NCBI GenBank assembly: GCA_036250225.1
Contig: JAPZLL010000001.1
Span: 1,054,001 to 1,118,000 of the forward strand
Length of the DNA stretch: 64,000 bases
Direction: 5' to 3'
From: Cercophora sp. LCS_1
Lineage: Eukaryota; Ascomycota; Sordariomycetes; Sordariales; Lasiosphaeriaceae
Position numbers and translations under genes: made by a program. Under the pieces are notes generated by a model. It made no database searches and had not been told where the DNA came from. It was given only the letters and a program-made list of their open reading frames with translations. Of the stretch, positions 46,254 to 57,255 are shown piece by piece; within the stretch, counting starts at the first letter, position 1, and each line of letters opens with the position of its first letter.

Positions 46254-47190
46254 GTTAACTGATCAGCCGAGTCAGTGTATTTTCGATTGACTGTATTCTG
46301 TCGCGTGGTCGGGTTTACGTAGTCGATGTGGTGGTGGAAAGCTTTGCGAAGATGAGGTTGGAAGTAACGGCGTGAAGCGTTGGCGATTTATGTTGGCCTG
46401 GAGGGTACTCTCTGCACCAGGCAGCCAGCACAGTTAGCTTTGGGTCTTTCCATGGAAAGAGCAAACTCAATGACCACAAAATGCTTACCAGTAAAAAGTA
46501 AAAACGTCTGGACATTCACTAGGGCCCAACCTGGGGACTAAGAGGATCCGACAGCAATAGCTTCCCCGTCTCGTTGGTGACATCAATCGGTCCAAAGCGG
46601 TGGGCAGTCGCAGCCTGGTCGCCGTTGAAGTTCGATTAGCCCCGCCACTGGAACGCGATAAGCACCTGGGTTGGCGGGCAGGCAAAGCGGGGCTTACAGT
46701 TGCACCGCCACGAGAGCTGGTCTGAGCTTGTTGGGCGGGAGCCCATGCCGGTGTTGATAAGCGGGGCCATCTCCCCTTGGTTCAGGCTAGCCTCCATCGT
46801 CATTCTCTTTCCTACCTCTCTCGCAAACCAACAAAATAAACAAAAAAGGTGTTTTGGGAAGCAACATGCACCGCGAAAACACAATCCACTCCAGTATCTG
46901 CCATTCAAGTAATTTTAACCGCCGCACACTCGCAGCAGGCCCTCCAGCGTCGGCAGCGCAATTCGCAGACCCATCAGGCTCTGTCGCATTCCGTCCCCCC
47001 ACGCGCCGACCTCATAGCCGTGGGCCTCAACCCAGACAAAGCAGGCAAACCTGAAGCAACCGATCGATCGAGACTGCCACAACCCCACTGCTAACCATAA
47101 GGTCTCTCCTTCCCAACTGCGCACAACTCTCTTCTCCCTTCCGAGCCACGTCCTCATTGCCCACAACCGGCCAGGTTGCGGTCTCGAGCC
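46254..47190. other. Divergent promoter region of RBX1 and the Edc1-like gene
   Basis: No gene was recognised in 0.94 kb. The last 150 bp are C/T-rich leader sequence before the ATG at 47191. Confidence 0.5.
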
Positions 47191-48363
47191 ATGATGCAAC
47201 AACAACACCCACCAAACTTCCACAGAGGCACCCCTGGCCGGCGCCGCGGCAATCGAAATGCCATGAACTCGCCCGCGCGCAAGACGTATGCCTCGGAGAA
47301 CGACATGCCGACCGAGGTCCCATTCCCCATGGATTTCGTGAGCCCTTACACTCCACAGAAAGCCAGTGCCGCCAGCGCAGCACCTAACTCGCAACCCAAC
47401 AACGGCAAGTCAAAAACGCGATCAGCAAATAAGCCTCGTCCGAAACAAGCGGCAACGTCACCCGGGCCGTTCAAAGTGGGCCGCACGACGCCGCCGCAAA
47501 GTGGTGCATCAAAAACGACAGCAACCGCGTTCGCCGGAGCCACGTTCCACGCTTCGCCAGCGCCCTCATCACTGCCTATACCGAGCTTCCTTGCAAAGGC
47601 ACTTGATTCTCCGGGAATCAATGTCGCCCAACGGACCAGCGAGGAGCCGTCGCCCCCGGCCACTGATTCTGAGGCGCCCACACCCCAGCACCGTCCGCTG
47701 CTCGGAAGCATCACCCGGGAGGAGTCTCCTCTGGACGTTTTCTTCCGTGCCGATCGTGCCGAGAAGGAAAGAGCTCGTCGTGCTAGTTCCGCGAATGTGC
47801 TGTCCACGAACCCCGGCCCCTTCTCCCCCCCAGTGGTGCCCAGGTCGCCGCAGGAACCGAGAACGCTTCCTAATGGCGTATCTTCGTATCGCAGAAGACC
47901 AGCCATGCAGCGAAACACGTCGACTGGGATCTCCACCAGTGAGCTCGATGGGACTCCTGGCAGACCGATGGGGCCTGCATTCTCCACTCCGTACAACGAT
48001 CGCATCCGCGCGGCGGGCCGTTCCACGGAGAAGCAAATCGAACCAGCCCCGAAGGCAACCCCTCCACAATTCCAGCATCAAGTCAATGAAGACCTCAGCG
48101 CGGAGTTGAAGAGGTTTCTGGGTATTTCTGTGGCTTCGAACCAACCCAAGTCGACGTCCGCGCCAGCGCCAGTGGCAGAAGCTTTCAACGTTGACCAGTT
48201 CAAAGCGACACCGCAGCAGATCCCGACGGCCCCAGCTGTGACAGTGGCCGCAAACCAAAACAAGCCGGAGTTGGCGCAGATGGAGGACAGCCTTCGTCGC
48301 ATGTTGAAGATCGGCCCGGCATCGACTCTGGGAACACCCCCTCAGTCGAACTACCAGGGCTAA
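47191..48363 (+). CDS. Edc1/PNRC-like mRNA decapping activator
   Basis: A single exon encodes 390 residues; the ATG-ATG at 47191 is the first ATG in frame. The protein is almost wholly low-complexity, rich in Pro, Ser, Ala and Gln. The one strongly conserved element is residues 114-133, GATFHASPAPSSLPIPSF, the PNRC-type short linear motif. In Edc1, Edc2 and human PNRC2 this motif binds the Dcp1 EVH1 domain through LPxP and touches Dcp2 to stimulate decapping. A second conserved patch, SPLDVFFRADRAEKERARRAS (split here by meaning, residues about 185-205), is probably a helix of unknown role. The protein likely acts in cytoplasmic mRNA turnover or P-bodies. AATAAA at 48439 is a likely poly(A) signal. 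The motif is clear, the function is inferred from it. Confidence 0.78.
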   Translation: MMQQQHPPNFHRGTPGRRRGNRNAMNSPARKTYASENDMPTEVPFPMDFVSPYTPQKASAASAAPNSQPNNGKSKTRSANKPRPKQAATSPGPFKVGRTTPPQSGASKTTATAFAGATFHASPAPSSLPIPSFLAKALDSPGINVAQRTSEEPSPPATDSEAPTPQHRPLLGSITREESPLDVFFRADRAEKERARRASSANVLSTNPGPFSPPVVPRSPQEPRTLPNGVSSYRRRPAMQRNTSTGISTSELDGTPGRPMGPAFSTPYNDRIRAAGRSTEKQIEPAPKATPPQFQHQVNEDLSAELKRFLGISVASNQPKSTSAPAPVAEAFNVDQFKATPQQIPTAPAVTVAANQNKPELAQMEDSLRRMLKIGPASTLGTPPQSNYQG

Positions 48364-49558
48364 TCATGCCGCTGTTAGAGTATCTTGTTATAACTTGCGT
48401 TTGGCCGTGGATTACGATATATCCAAAGCTCTGTTCAATAAATAGGGGCGCAGATATTTCTGATTTTCTGATTTTCTTCCACTGGGTTATGTGGGCGTCA
48501 AGAGGTTCCGGTGGCGGGCATGGTAATGATTACCCAATGGACGACGAGGGTGGATTTGTGCATGCTATCGAGGCAACGGAACGGCTGTTGTCAGCAATTC
48601 ACTTTAGGTTCCTGGCGTTTGTTTCTTCTGGGGAAAGGGAAAGGCAGGCATCATCGGATGTATGGTTCACAGTCCATTGTCGTTTGCTCACCTCAGCATT
48701 TGGCGCGCCAGACATGGATAGAATTCTTGTGGTTTGTTCATTTCCTTTTCGGCGGGCAAGCGAGCATACTTCATCATGGAAGGCTACCATCCGGCGCGGA
48801 CTGCACTCAACATTCGTTCATCAGCAATTCTTTTGTCGGTTTATCTCGATGCGTCGGATGTCTAGGCTCTTGGGTTCCATGTTGTCGATTCAACGTTTGG
48901 TACGAGTACTATACCATTCCTGTTGGTTGGAGTCCGAGCCCGTATGACGAGACGAAGGCCATCTGGGTGTTTTTTTCTTTATTGGAGGCGTGTCAACCAT
49001 CTCTCAGGGCTTCTATATGTTACCTTGCAGCGGCTGGTTGGAAGGGATCGAGTGGTCGTGTTTAGATGGGTTGGGCTTCACCTCAACGCATGTCATGCTA
49101 TAATTGTGGGTACGATTCGTAAGGGTTTGGAGGGTGGGTTCTGGGCACCCATCGATCAAGGAGTTGGTGGCGTGGGTGTCGGGATCAAGACCAACAACAA
49201 CACAACAACAATACTTTTTTTTCTTTGGAGCAATATCTGGCGGTTAGCACGAGTCATCCTGCTCGGAAGGTACATAGTATCGAATGTCAGAGCGAGATAT
49301 TCTCCAAGTTGATTTCCCGATGTTTTCGTTCAAGTGTCTGATACCAGCATCCTCAGACGCCGAGCTTGACCTGAGCCGTCTTGATTTTTCGAAGACGGGA
49401 CCACTTGCACTTTCTCGTGGTGCTCCTTGAACACTGACAAACAATTTCGTCACCGTCACAAAAACACTGACCGTAGAAAATGCATATATGTGTAGGTGTA
49501 AACCAGCGTAGATTAGGTATCTTTTCTATCTCAAAGCAAAAATCCGCCCATGCCGCCC
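48364..49558. other. Convergent intergenic region, no gene recognised
   Basis: The 1.2 kb includes the 3' UTR of the Edc1-like gene (AATAAA at 48439-48444) and of SMP3. Open frames here lack domains. Confidence 0.5.
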
Positions 49559-51375
49559 TCACCTGGGGCAGCTCTTGGTGACCCTCCAGATCGCAAGTCC
49601 TCTCCTTCCCACCACTCTCGCCAGGGTATTCCAAACGCCATCCTCCCCAAAGTCTAGATCGTCCAAGTTCAAATGCCTCCGATACCGCCAAACCTCGCGA
49701 AACCTCAACCCCTCCAGCCCCTTATTTTGTAGGTAAGGATCTAACCAAGCGGCCGATGTTGGCGCAATTAGATATGTCCCATTTTTCTCTTTTAAATACT
49801 CGTTATTTCTCCGATCTGCTGGGGTGTCACATGTCGCGAGCCTGTTGAGCATATCGAAGAGCTCCTCCCCTGGTATTCCCATGACATCCCTGGTCTCTAA
49901 CACCTCGTTTTTTCCGTTAAGAAGCCAAACTGGTGGCATGTATGTTTTCCACCAAATCGCCTGGGTCGCATCGGGCTGCTTGCTCATAAAAACCTGCGCA
50001 GGCACTATGCCACCTTGGTGATAAATGCCCATCAGTGTCCCAAAGGCGAGATTGAAGACAACCCAGGCGACAACCCACGCTCGGAGAAGAGACTGACGCT
50101 TCGGGAGACGGATAGAGGAGAGAATGAGCGGGATGGTTGGCAGTAGGAAGCGCGCCTCTTGGTGCTGGAAGAGAGAAAGAACGACGATGCCCGAGATCGC
50201 CGAGTACAACCGCAGGGAGATGGCGGGTCGGGCAAGGAGGAGGGCTGCGGGGCCGAGCAGCTGTGGGAGATTGACCAGCAGGTGCTGGTACCAAGGGTGT
50301 AGGCCGTGGTGGGCTAGATTAGAAGGCGAGATGTTGTACATCAGGTTGTTTAGGGGTGTAAACACGGGGTGGAACACCAGATCCGACCATGAGATCGAGT
50401 GTGGTGTATAGAATGCAGTATCGAGCGTAATGGCAAGCGCGGTCGTGCATAGTCCGGCCAGTACCAAGACGGCAAATGACCAAAGGCTTCAAGATGTCAG
50501 CATCAGGCGTAACTCCAGGAGTAAAAAAAGGGGGCTCACTTCTTTGAATAGTAGGGCAATAGTCGAAGCCCGGGTATCAATAAGAAGGCAGGGAAGGTAA
50601 TGCGGTTGAATACGCCGAAAACTGCGACGAATCCGAGGACTGTGGAGGCGAGAAATGAGCTTCGTTGCTGTAACTGTTGTCAGTCTCTCTGTTCATACCA
50701 GGGCAAGGGAGGGGTCTGCGCACCGGGCTCTCGACAATGCGCTCGATCAGGACCAAGCACCATGCGACAACCAGAGTCTCGACGGAGTTGGAAAACGTAT
50801 GTGTCTGGTATGTCCATGTGACGTATGACGAGGCGACCAGAAGGACGGCGACGCGCCTGTGTCGCGTTGATTGGACTAGCTCATAGATTGCCCAGTCTTC
50901 TAAAACGAAGCTGATGATGAACATGAGCACCCTAAGGGCCCAGAATACGGCAATGGGCGGTATCTCGCCGTCGTTCCCGTTCCCTATCCATAACCAACGC
51001 AGCAGGAGCATGGGCAGCCCGTACACCGGCCATAATGGAAAGACACTTCGGATTGGGTGCTCCGTTGTAAACTCCCAGGTGTGTCGCACTGGGTAGCTAA
51101 AGATTTGGCCTGGAAAGCATGCGCCGGATTAGCTATGTATTCTAACACCGTCGGCGGGTAAGGGAAGTTGCAGTTGCGCATGCGCGATGCCTCCCGCAAG
51201 GCGTGAAGCATGCAAGACCAGGGTCAAGATCGATGCGCGCGACAGCACCACTGTGGAACAACGTACCGGCGATGACTTCGGGGCCTTGGAAGTTCTCGTC
51301 GGGGTGCAGATAGCTCGGCGACAAGGCGAACCATAGTCGGACCAGGACTAAAAAGAGGTATGTTCTCCGCCACAT
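49559..51375 (-). CDS. SMP3: GPI mannosyltransferase 4 (Smp3/PIG-Z)
   Basis: Four exons on the minus strand, 51375-51267, 51109-50724, 50667-50540 and 50486-49559, encode 516 residues. Smp3 is an ER membrane enzyme of glycosyltransferase family 22 that adds the fourth, alpha-1,2-linked mannose to the GPI precursor from dolichol-phosphate mannose. This step is essential in fungi for GPI anchor attachment. Residues 20-30, PSYLHPDENFQ, contain the luminal HPDE motif (24-27) that is the catalytic signature of the family. GPEVIAG follows across the first intron. Multiple hydrophobic helices are spread through the protein. The first intron is 157 nt. A 28-nt A tract (T on the gene strand) lies about 185 bp upstream of the start. 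Confidence 0.93.
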
Positions 51376-51557
51376 AGTAGATTTTACTTTGCGCGTTGCG
51401 ACTGCGGCTGTCGTTCGCGAGTCTCGGGCATCCGAAAGTGCGCGCAGCTGGGACGCGTCGACAAGGAGGGCATCACTAAAAAGTGATGGAGTAGGAAAAC
51501 GTTGATGGCCTCGGCGGTTGCAGCATCGACGGGTGGAAAATAGGAGCCAAATAAAAC

Positions 51558-51585
51558 AAAAAAAAAAAAAAAAAAAAAAAAAAAA
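51558..51585. repeat. A28 homopolymer tract
   Basis: Twenty-eight consecutive A lie in the SMP3 upstream region. Poly(dA:dT) tracts exclude nucleosomes at many fungal promoters; the exact length may be affected by sequencing error. Confidence 0.85.
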
Positions 51586-51966
51586 GGTCAGCCCATCCGG
51601 ATCAGATGGAAAAGAGATGAGTATGCGCTGGTCGCGGGAACGCTGAACCAAGAGACCACATGGCTGTCATGCCAAAAGTCCCAAAACGACCAGGTGTTTG
51701 CAACTTGCACCCTGTTGATGGACAGGGGTGGCTGGACACGCTAGAGTCCGGCGTTCTGTCGACTCATGCAGCCGGGCCGCTGTTGTAGCGCTTGGTTGGT
51801 TGCATCATTGCCAGCCCAGCGACATTCTGGACGAAATGGCCACGTCAAACCGATCGCTTGCAGAGGCAACCAAACGTGAACCCTAAGAGGGCAGTAAGTC
51901 ACAATCCACGATACTTTTTTTTTTACGAAAACGTAAGCGTTGGGGTTTTCTTCGTGGCTTCTAAAC

Positions 51967-51982
51967 TCCGGCTTCGGCCGGA
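51967..51982. repeat. Hairpin with TTCG tetraloop
   Basis: TCCGGC, TTCG and GCCGGA form a perfect 6-bp stem closed by a C(TTCG)G loop, very stable if transcribed. No surrounding RNA gene was recognised. Confidence 0.5.
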
Positions 51983-52898
51983 AGAGGAAGCTTTCTGGAA
52001 TTTGGGGCCCGGCACACGGGTGGGTCTGGTGTTGAGATCAGAAGGCTTCACTGGGCATTTACCGATAAGACCTTGCTGCACACAGTTCACTCGTTTCCGG
52101 CTGTCAAGGTGAACGGGAGGCACGATACCGTTGCTGTTTGACCAGTTGACTATGGAAGCGGAAGCTGGTCACGGAGATTTGACGATGAGAAAATATCCAC
52201 CCAACAAATCACCTCACATCGTATTGACGACCCCATCCACTCACTTCTCGACTCGGAAGCGGAAATACACGGCTCCCGAATATACCTTGCTGGCTACCAA
52301 TGTGCCTATATAAACTTCACAATGGAACTAAATTAGGTACTACTCAAACGGCCTTTTCGACACCCTGGTAATGTCTGGAATCCTATCTATTGCACCTGAA
52401 ATGTTGCAAGCAGGCAATTGCGCAGTGTGCCAAAAACGCCATGGTCAGGTGATAACCCCTTGTTGCATCACCTGGTAACCTTCCCCGCAAACAACTTTCA
52501 GGAGCCTTTGCAACGAAGATAATTAGGCTTGAACAATCCCACCGTTTCCTTAAAACCTTAGTCGGAAAAAGAAATACTGGGGCGTTGTGGTTTGGGTAGT
52601 GCGTGGTTGACTTGACTTTTGGTGCAAGAACGTTTTTGACGCGCCGTGACCACTTCCAAATTCTATCCGGTGTTGAACTTTGGCGCCCACTGCCGACAAA
52701 CCCAAACGCGGTTTACTATTTAAAAATATTTCGCAGCAGCCTCGACTCTGGTCTTCTTCCTCCATCACCAATTTCACTACTGATCTTGTCTCCTCAGCTT
52801 CTTCGAAAACTACGAACAACCAAGCTCACTCAACACACTCCCAAACAACCACAACCACCAAGGGGTAAGATGCATCTCTACTTCCCACTCGTGTCTAT

Positions 52899-53222
52899 AT
52901 GCACAGCCCCTTGCGCAAGATCTTGCCCGAATCGGCAGCCAGTCCAGGCACCATATGCCTACCGTCCCCCCCAGTCCCTGCCCCAGGCATCCATCACCAA
53001 CACCCCACATTGATCGCTGTTGGCCTGGTGGGCGCAACACCAAGCCATGTGGCCCGTGCAAACAAACCAGTTCACTCCACTTTTGCGAAGGCAGCCGCCG
53101 CCACTGTCCTCATTCTGGCAGCATTTGTCCTCACAAAGAGTCAACTTCGGTTCATCCACAAACTGATTCACCAGCAAGCTGACATTCCCCACACAGCCGA
53201 GATCTCAGCTTTCAGACGATAA
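52899..53222 (+). CDS. Hypothetical small ORF or long uORF upstream of SKP1
   Basis: A genuine ATG opens 107 codons ending 170 bp before the SKP1 start. The peptide is Pro/His/Ala-rich with one hydrophobic stretch (AAAATVLILAAFVL, about residues 72-85) followed by basic residues, which could be a membrane segment. I recognise no family. It lies inside sequence that looks like the SKP1 leader, so it may be a uORF, part of a 5' UTR, or chance. Another short ATG frame starts at 52870. Confidence 0.22.
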   Translation: MHSPLRKILPESAASPGTICLPSPPVPAPGIHHQHPTLIAVGLVGATPSHVARANKPVHSTFAKAAAATVLILAAFVLTKSQLRFIHKLIHQQADIPHTAEISAFRR

Positions 53223-53392
53223 ATATCAGGTATTCGCACCCACTCAGCTCTTTCCCCTTCCACATCTCCCTCCCCGCATTTCCTCAACCCAACGAACGAA
53301 CCAACAACGCCAACTTTGACCGCCACCACCACCGACGGCAATCAAGCAATCAAGTGTACCGTAGACCTGACACGTCATTAGAAACAGTCAAT

Positions 53393-54003
53393 ATGTCGGC
53401 ATCCGAAGAGAAGATCTTTCTTCAAAGCAGCGACGGCAACCGTATCGAAGTTGGTATGCCGCATCTACCTCCCCGCACTTGCCATCTGACATAAACCTGA
53501 CCCGTTCCAGACCGCACTGTGGCCGAGAAATCTGTCTTGATCAAGAACCTTATCGACGATCTCGGCGTCGACAGCCTCACGACCGAGGCTATCCCCATCC
53601 CCAACGTCAACGACTCAGTGCTGCGCAAGGTTCTAGAGTGGTGCGAGAAGCACCGTGGCGACTCGGCACAGTCTGCCGAAGAGGAGAACGATACCCGCAA
53701 GAAGACAACAGAGATCGACGAGTGGGACCAGAAGTTCATGCAGGTTGACCAGGAAATGCTCTTTGAGATCATCCTCGTAAGTTCGGGCCTGGTACCTGCA
53801 TATTTGAACACCTGTTGACGTCCCAGGCTGCCAACTACCTTGACATCAAGGCACTCCTCGATGTCGGCTGCAAGACTGTCGCAAACATGATCAAGGGCAA
53901 GTCGCCAGAGGAGATCCGTAAAACTTTCAACATCACCAACGATTTCACCCCTGAGGAGGAGGAGCAGATCCGCCGTGAGAACGAGTGGGCCGAGGACCGC
54001 TGA
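53393..54003 (+). CDS. SKP1: SCF ubiquitin ligase adaptor Skp1
   Basis: Three exons, 53393-53453, 53511-53776 and 53827-54003, encode 167 residues. Skp1 links F-box proteins to cullin-1. The BTB/POZ-like fold covers residues about 8-75 (IFLQSSDGN through VLEWCEKH), followed by an acidic loop and [24 protein letters not shown]. The C-terminal F-box-binding helices include VANMIKGKSPEEIRKTFNI and the ending FTPEEEEQIRRENEWAEDR. All conserved segments are present. Introns of 57 and 50 nt are in expected places. In Neurospora the orthologue is scon-3 of the sulfur regulatory circuit. Divergent from SMP3, convergent with the eL39 gene. Confidence 0.96.
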
Positions 54004-54951
54004 GTTGGACTGCGCCTGGTGGGCGAATATTTATGACTCGAGAAACTTTTGTCATCCGCCCTTACCAAGCGGGGCCTGCGCCCCTCATGTGGCAGACGTG
54101 GCTTCGTAATGGGCGTATGGATGGATTGCTACGGGTTCTTTTTTTTTTTGGAGTTTTGTCTCGTTTCTTGCGGTTAGGGGCCACGGTCAAGGATACACCG
54201 AGGAAGCGGTAGGGTATGCAAGCTAATATGCGGGCACTACGTTACAGAGGCCGGTATATGTCGAAAATAGACATGCCGCAGCTGGCATTTATCAAGCGAG
54301 CTGTGTTAGCCATTCTCATTTCGTTGTTGACCTTTGGGGGGACGCTGCGCGACCTGTGAAGTTCTTGGTGAATCACAACCCCGGACACCGGCCAGCTGAA
54401 ACCACGGCGCCTATAATGCAGACACACACACAACGCCTTAGTTAGCATCTACAGTGAACCAGACATATAGCCACTCGCACCCTCCCATTTTGTCGCAACA
54501 CACTCCCTCCGAACATGCCATGCTGGGCGTCGAAAATAGGTGGCCAACCTGCGCTGAGGGCGTAGTGTGTTTTTGAATCACTCGCAAATAAACAGTATGG
54601 AATCTGAACATCCCAGTCACACGTGCTCGGTCATAACACGCATCAAATGCTTCATTCCGTTTTCCCTGACCCTAGAATGCGAATTGCATTGTACTCCGGA
54701 ACATAACCTTGATTGTCCCCCCAGGTTGCCCAGTGAAATCAGAAACCGCCATGTGCACAGAAGACTGCCACCACTGCCCCCTACTCTCTCATGCTTTCCC
54801 CTTGCCTCGTCAAATCGTCCCTCATTCAAGGCAAGCTTCTCCCGATCATGGTAGTTTTGGTGGTAGGGTCGTCAAGGGAAATATGGAAGCCCGGGCGGGA
54901 GGGAAAGAGAGAAAAGCTGATGAACACTCCCAATCGTGGAAGGTGGTGCAT
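54004..54951. other. Convergent 3' region of SKP1 and eL39
   Basis: No gene was recognised in 0.95 kb. It contains the 3' UTRs of both genes; open frames are domain-free. Confidence 0.5.
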
Positions 54952-55375
54952 TTAGATGCCGAGGCGAGTCTTGCGCCAATGTCTCCGCTTGGCGTTGTAT
55001 CTGTTTGTACCTTGTTAGTCTCCTGAATCTGATCTGACTTGCGGTTGGGAGCAGTGGTTTCGTCGGTGGGATGGGGTGTGTTCGTGATCAAACGGTAGGG
55101 TTTCGTACCTGATGGTGTTACCGGTGCGGAGGCGAATCCATTGGGGAATGGGACGGTTCTGCTTCTGCGCCTTGGCAAGCTTCTGCTTGACACGGAAAGT
55201 CTTGTGGCTCTGTATCGTGATGGCAATCGTCAGCTCAGATCCCCAAATGCGCTCCATGATGCCCCTCCCCCGACACTCATTCCGCAATTCCGGCCCATCC
55301 AAAAGGAGCAGCAAGTCGCAGAAATGAGGTGAGGTCGGTTATATCTGTGTGGGAGGTTGCTGTACGTACCGGCAT
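54952..55375 (-). CDS. RPL39: 60S ribosomal protein eL39
   Basis: Three exons on the minus strand, 55375-55370, 55209-55109 and 55000-54952, encode 51 residues, the universal length. eL39 lines the lower part of the peptide exit tunnel. The sequence starts MPSHKTFRVKQKLAKAQKQ, continues NRPIPQWIRLRTGNTIRY and ends RRHWRKTRLGI, essentially invariant in eukaryotes. The first coding exon holds only ATG and one further codon, a common arrangement in fungal ribosomal-protein genes. Introns are 160 and 108 nt. The second intron ends GGTACAAACAG just after a pseudo-donor. Divergent from ARL1 across 0.6 kb. Confidence 0.96.
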
Positions 55376-55977
55376 TTTGACGGTGTTGTCGCGTTACGTC
55401 GTTGTCGAGTTCTGCGATCTTGTCGATGGGGAATCAGTTAGAATTATTTGGTGTGGGTTTGGAAAATGCAGGGAGGGCTCACAAACTGGTGTGTGGCTGA
55501 GTCACGTGTGTGAGATTCTGGGCGGGGTTGGCAGATGAGACGTGGCTTGAAGTGGCTAGTGCCCTCAACGACCCAAGCGAAGACGGAACATGGCGCTTGA
55601 AAGCCGGGAGTCCCACCGCATCGAGGCTCTGCCAATTGAATCCAAGTGCCGATCGAGGCTAGCAAGGCCGTGCGCTACCGGCTCCCTCTGGCAAGCAGAC
55701 GGGACTTCGATTTGGAAATGAAACCCAACCTGGTCGCAAGAGCGCTTGGAAATCAAAGAAAATTTTGAGCAGTAGCAGAATAACGGTACAATTATCCCCC
55801 CTCATCGAATCAACGTCGGTTTCCCAAATCAACTTGCCACCGCTTGGCCGTTCCGGCCGCCCTTCCTTTTTGCCAGCTGTCTCTCGCAAGTCCGAGCCGG
55901 CGCAATCCCACAGCACCGAATCCCCAGTGGCAGACCACACTTGAACCAGAGCACCACAACAGTTCCCAACAGACAAA
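55376..55977. other. Bidirectional promoter of eL39 and ARL1
   Basis: The 602-bp spacer has C/T-rich segments before both genes. No other gene was seen. Confidence 0.5.
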
Positions 55978-56660
55978 ATGGGTCAGAGCGTGTCGTGGTT
56001 TTCGAACCTTCTCTGGGCGAAGAAGGAAATTCGAATCCTCATCCTTGGACTGGTACAGCACCCCGCCAAGCCCCATGCTTGCCTGCGTCTCATGTTGCTG
56101 ACATCAATGATCCTGGCAGGATAACGCCGGCAAGACGACGCTACTCTATAGACTCAAGATCGGCGAGGTAGTGACTACTATACCCACCATAGGCTTCAAC
56201 GTCGAATCCGTCACATACAAGAACCTTAACTTCAACGTGTGGGATCTGGGTGGACAGACAAGCATCAGGCCTTACTGGAGATGCTACTATGCCAATACGG
56301 CCGCCGTCATTTTTGTCGTCGACTCGACTGATATCGAGCGGCTGCAAACAGCGGCAGACGAGCTCGCTGCGATGCTGAACGAGGACGAGCTCAAAGATGC
56401 GGCGCTCTTGGTTTTTGCCAACAAGCAAGATCAGCCAGGCGCAAAGGGTGCGGGGGACATATCACAAGCCCTGAGGCTCGGCGAACTGCGGGATAGGAAC
56501 TGGAGTATCATGGCATGCAGTGCTGTTGAGGGCGCTGGTGTCAACGAGGGGATGGACTGGCTCGTGGTACGTACAGCCTTGTCGGTTGCTGCTGGAACGA
56601 TGTTTCACTTCGAGTCACACATGCTAACAGGCGACATAGCAAACGGTCTCACAAGATTAG
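55978..56660 (+). CDS. ARL1: ADP-ribosylation factor-like GTPase Arl1
   Basis: Three exons, 55978-56052, 56120-56566 and 56640-56660, encode 180 residues. Arl1 is a trans-Golgi GTPase that recruits GRIP-domain golgins. Gly2 is the N-myristoylation site and the N-terminal helix is amphipathic. Nucleotide-binding motifs are complete: P-loop GLDNAGKT (24-31) split by intron 1, Thr48 in IPTIG (switch I), WDLGGQ (66-71) with Gln71, and NKQD (126-129). MRPYW-type switch II reads SIRPYWRCYY, as in Arl1 rather than Arf1. The last coding exon is seven codons. A second acceptor 9 nt upstream (CTAACAG, 56630) would give a shorter tail. The family call is firm. Confidence 0.95.
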
Positions 56661-57235
56661 ACGCGGTTCATACTTCGACCATGCGCGCAGGGGTTTATAT
56701 GTACAACATGAGCATGCCCTTTCTCTCAGTAGATGCCAGGCATCAGCACTTGGTTATAATTCGGCAGGCTGCCAGCGGTTTCGGCGTTCAGGTAGGATGA
56801 GGATGCGATGAGGTCCCTGGGCCCATGATGATATTCATGCAAACGGCGCGGGCTGCATCAAAGGGTGGAATAAGCGTTCGGTGCGCATACATTTGTTTCG
56901 TAACATTTTAATAAGGTGGCCCTGGCTTCGATATCTGGGTAATATTCACGAAGCATCCCAAGGAGTCCATCGACCCCTTGGCAGGCGAACTCTGTTTTCG
57001 AAACGCTCAACGCGGATAGTGCCACGGCCTAAAGCCCCGGGCATACCCTGGCAAGGTATACACCGCTCCCGCCGCGAGGCCTACGGTTGAGTCTCGCCGC
57101 ATATCCAGATCGCTAGCATTGATCCCACTCATGAAATCACACCCCATGATCGGCCGCTTGGCAGATCGCACGCACTAAACGTTATTAAGTATCCCGATGA
57201 GAACACAACACGCTGTTACCGTGCGTTTCCACTTG

Positions 57236-57255
57236 CGTACAATTTGAATTGTACG
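57236..57255. repeat. 20-bp near-perfect palindrome
   Basis: CGTACAATTT followed directly by GAATTGTACG has nine of ten positions complementary. Such a compact palindrome could bind a dimeric regulator. No gene is adjacent that I recognise. Confidence 0.55.

Larger units (their letters stand above)
51376..53392. other. Divergent region between SMP3 and SKP1
   Basis: Contains the A28 tract, a UUCG-type hairpin sequence at 51967-51982, and from about 52.7 kb a pyrimidine-rich leader of SKP1. One ATG-initiated ORF (52899-53222) is listed separately. No other gene was recognised. Confidence 0.5.

Noticed and set aside
47346..48258. Long minus-strand frames (226-229 residues)
   Set aside because: They are antisense to the Edc1-like gene and mirror its repetitive codons.
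52680..52868. Possible upstream exon joined to the 52899 ORF through a 42-nt intron
   Set aside because: The frame has no ATG and the intron would be too short for this locus.
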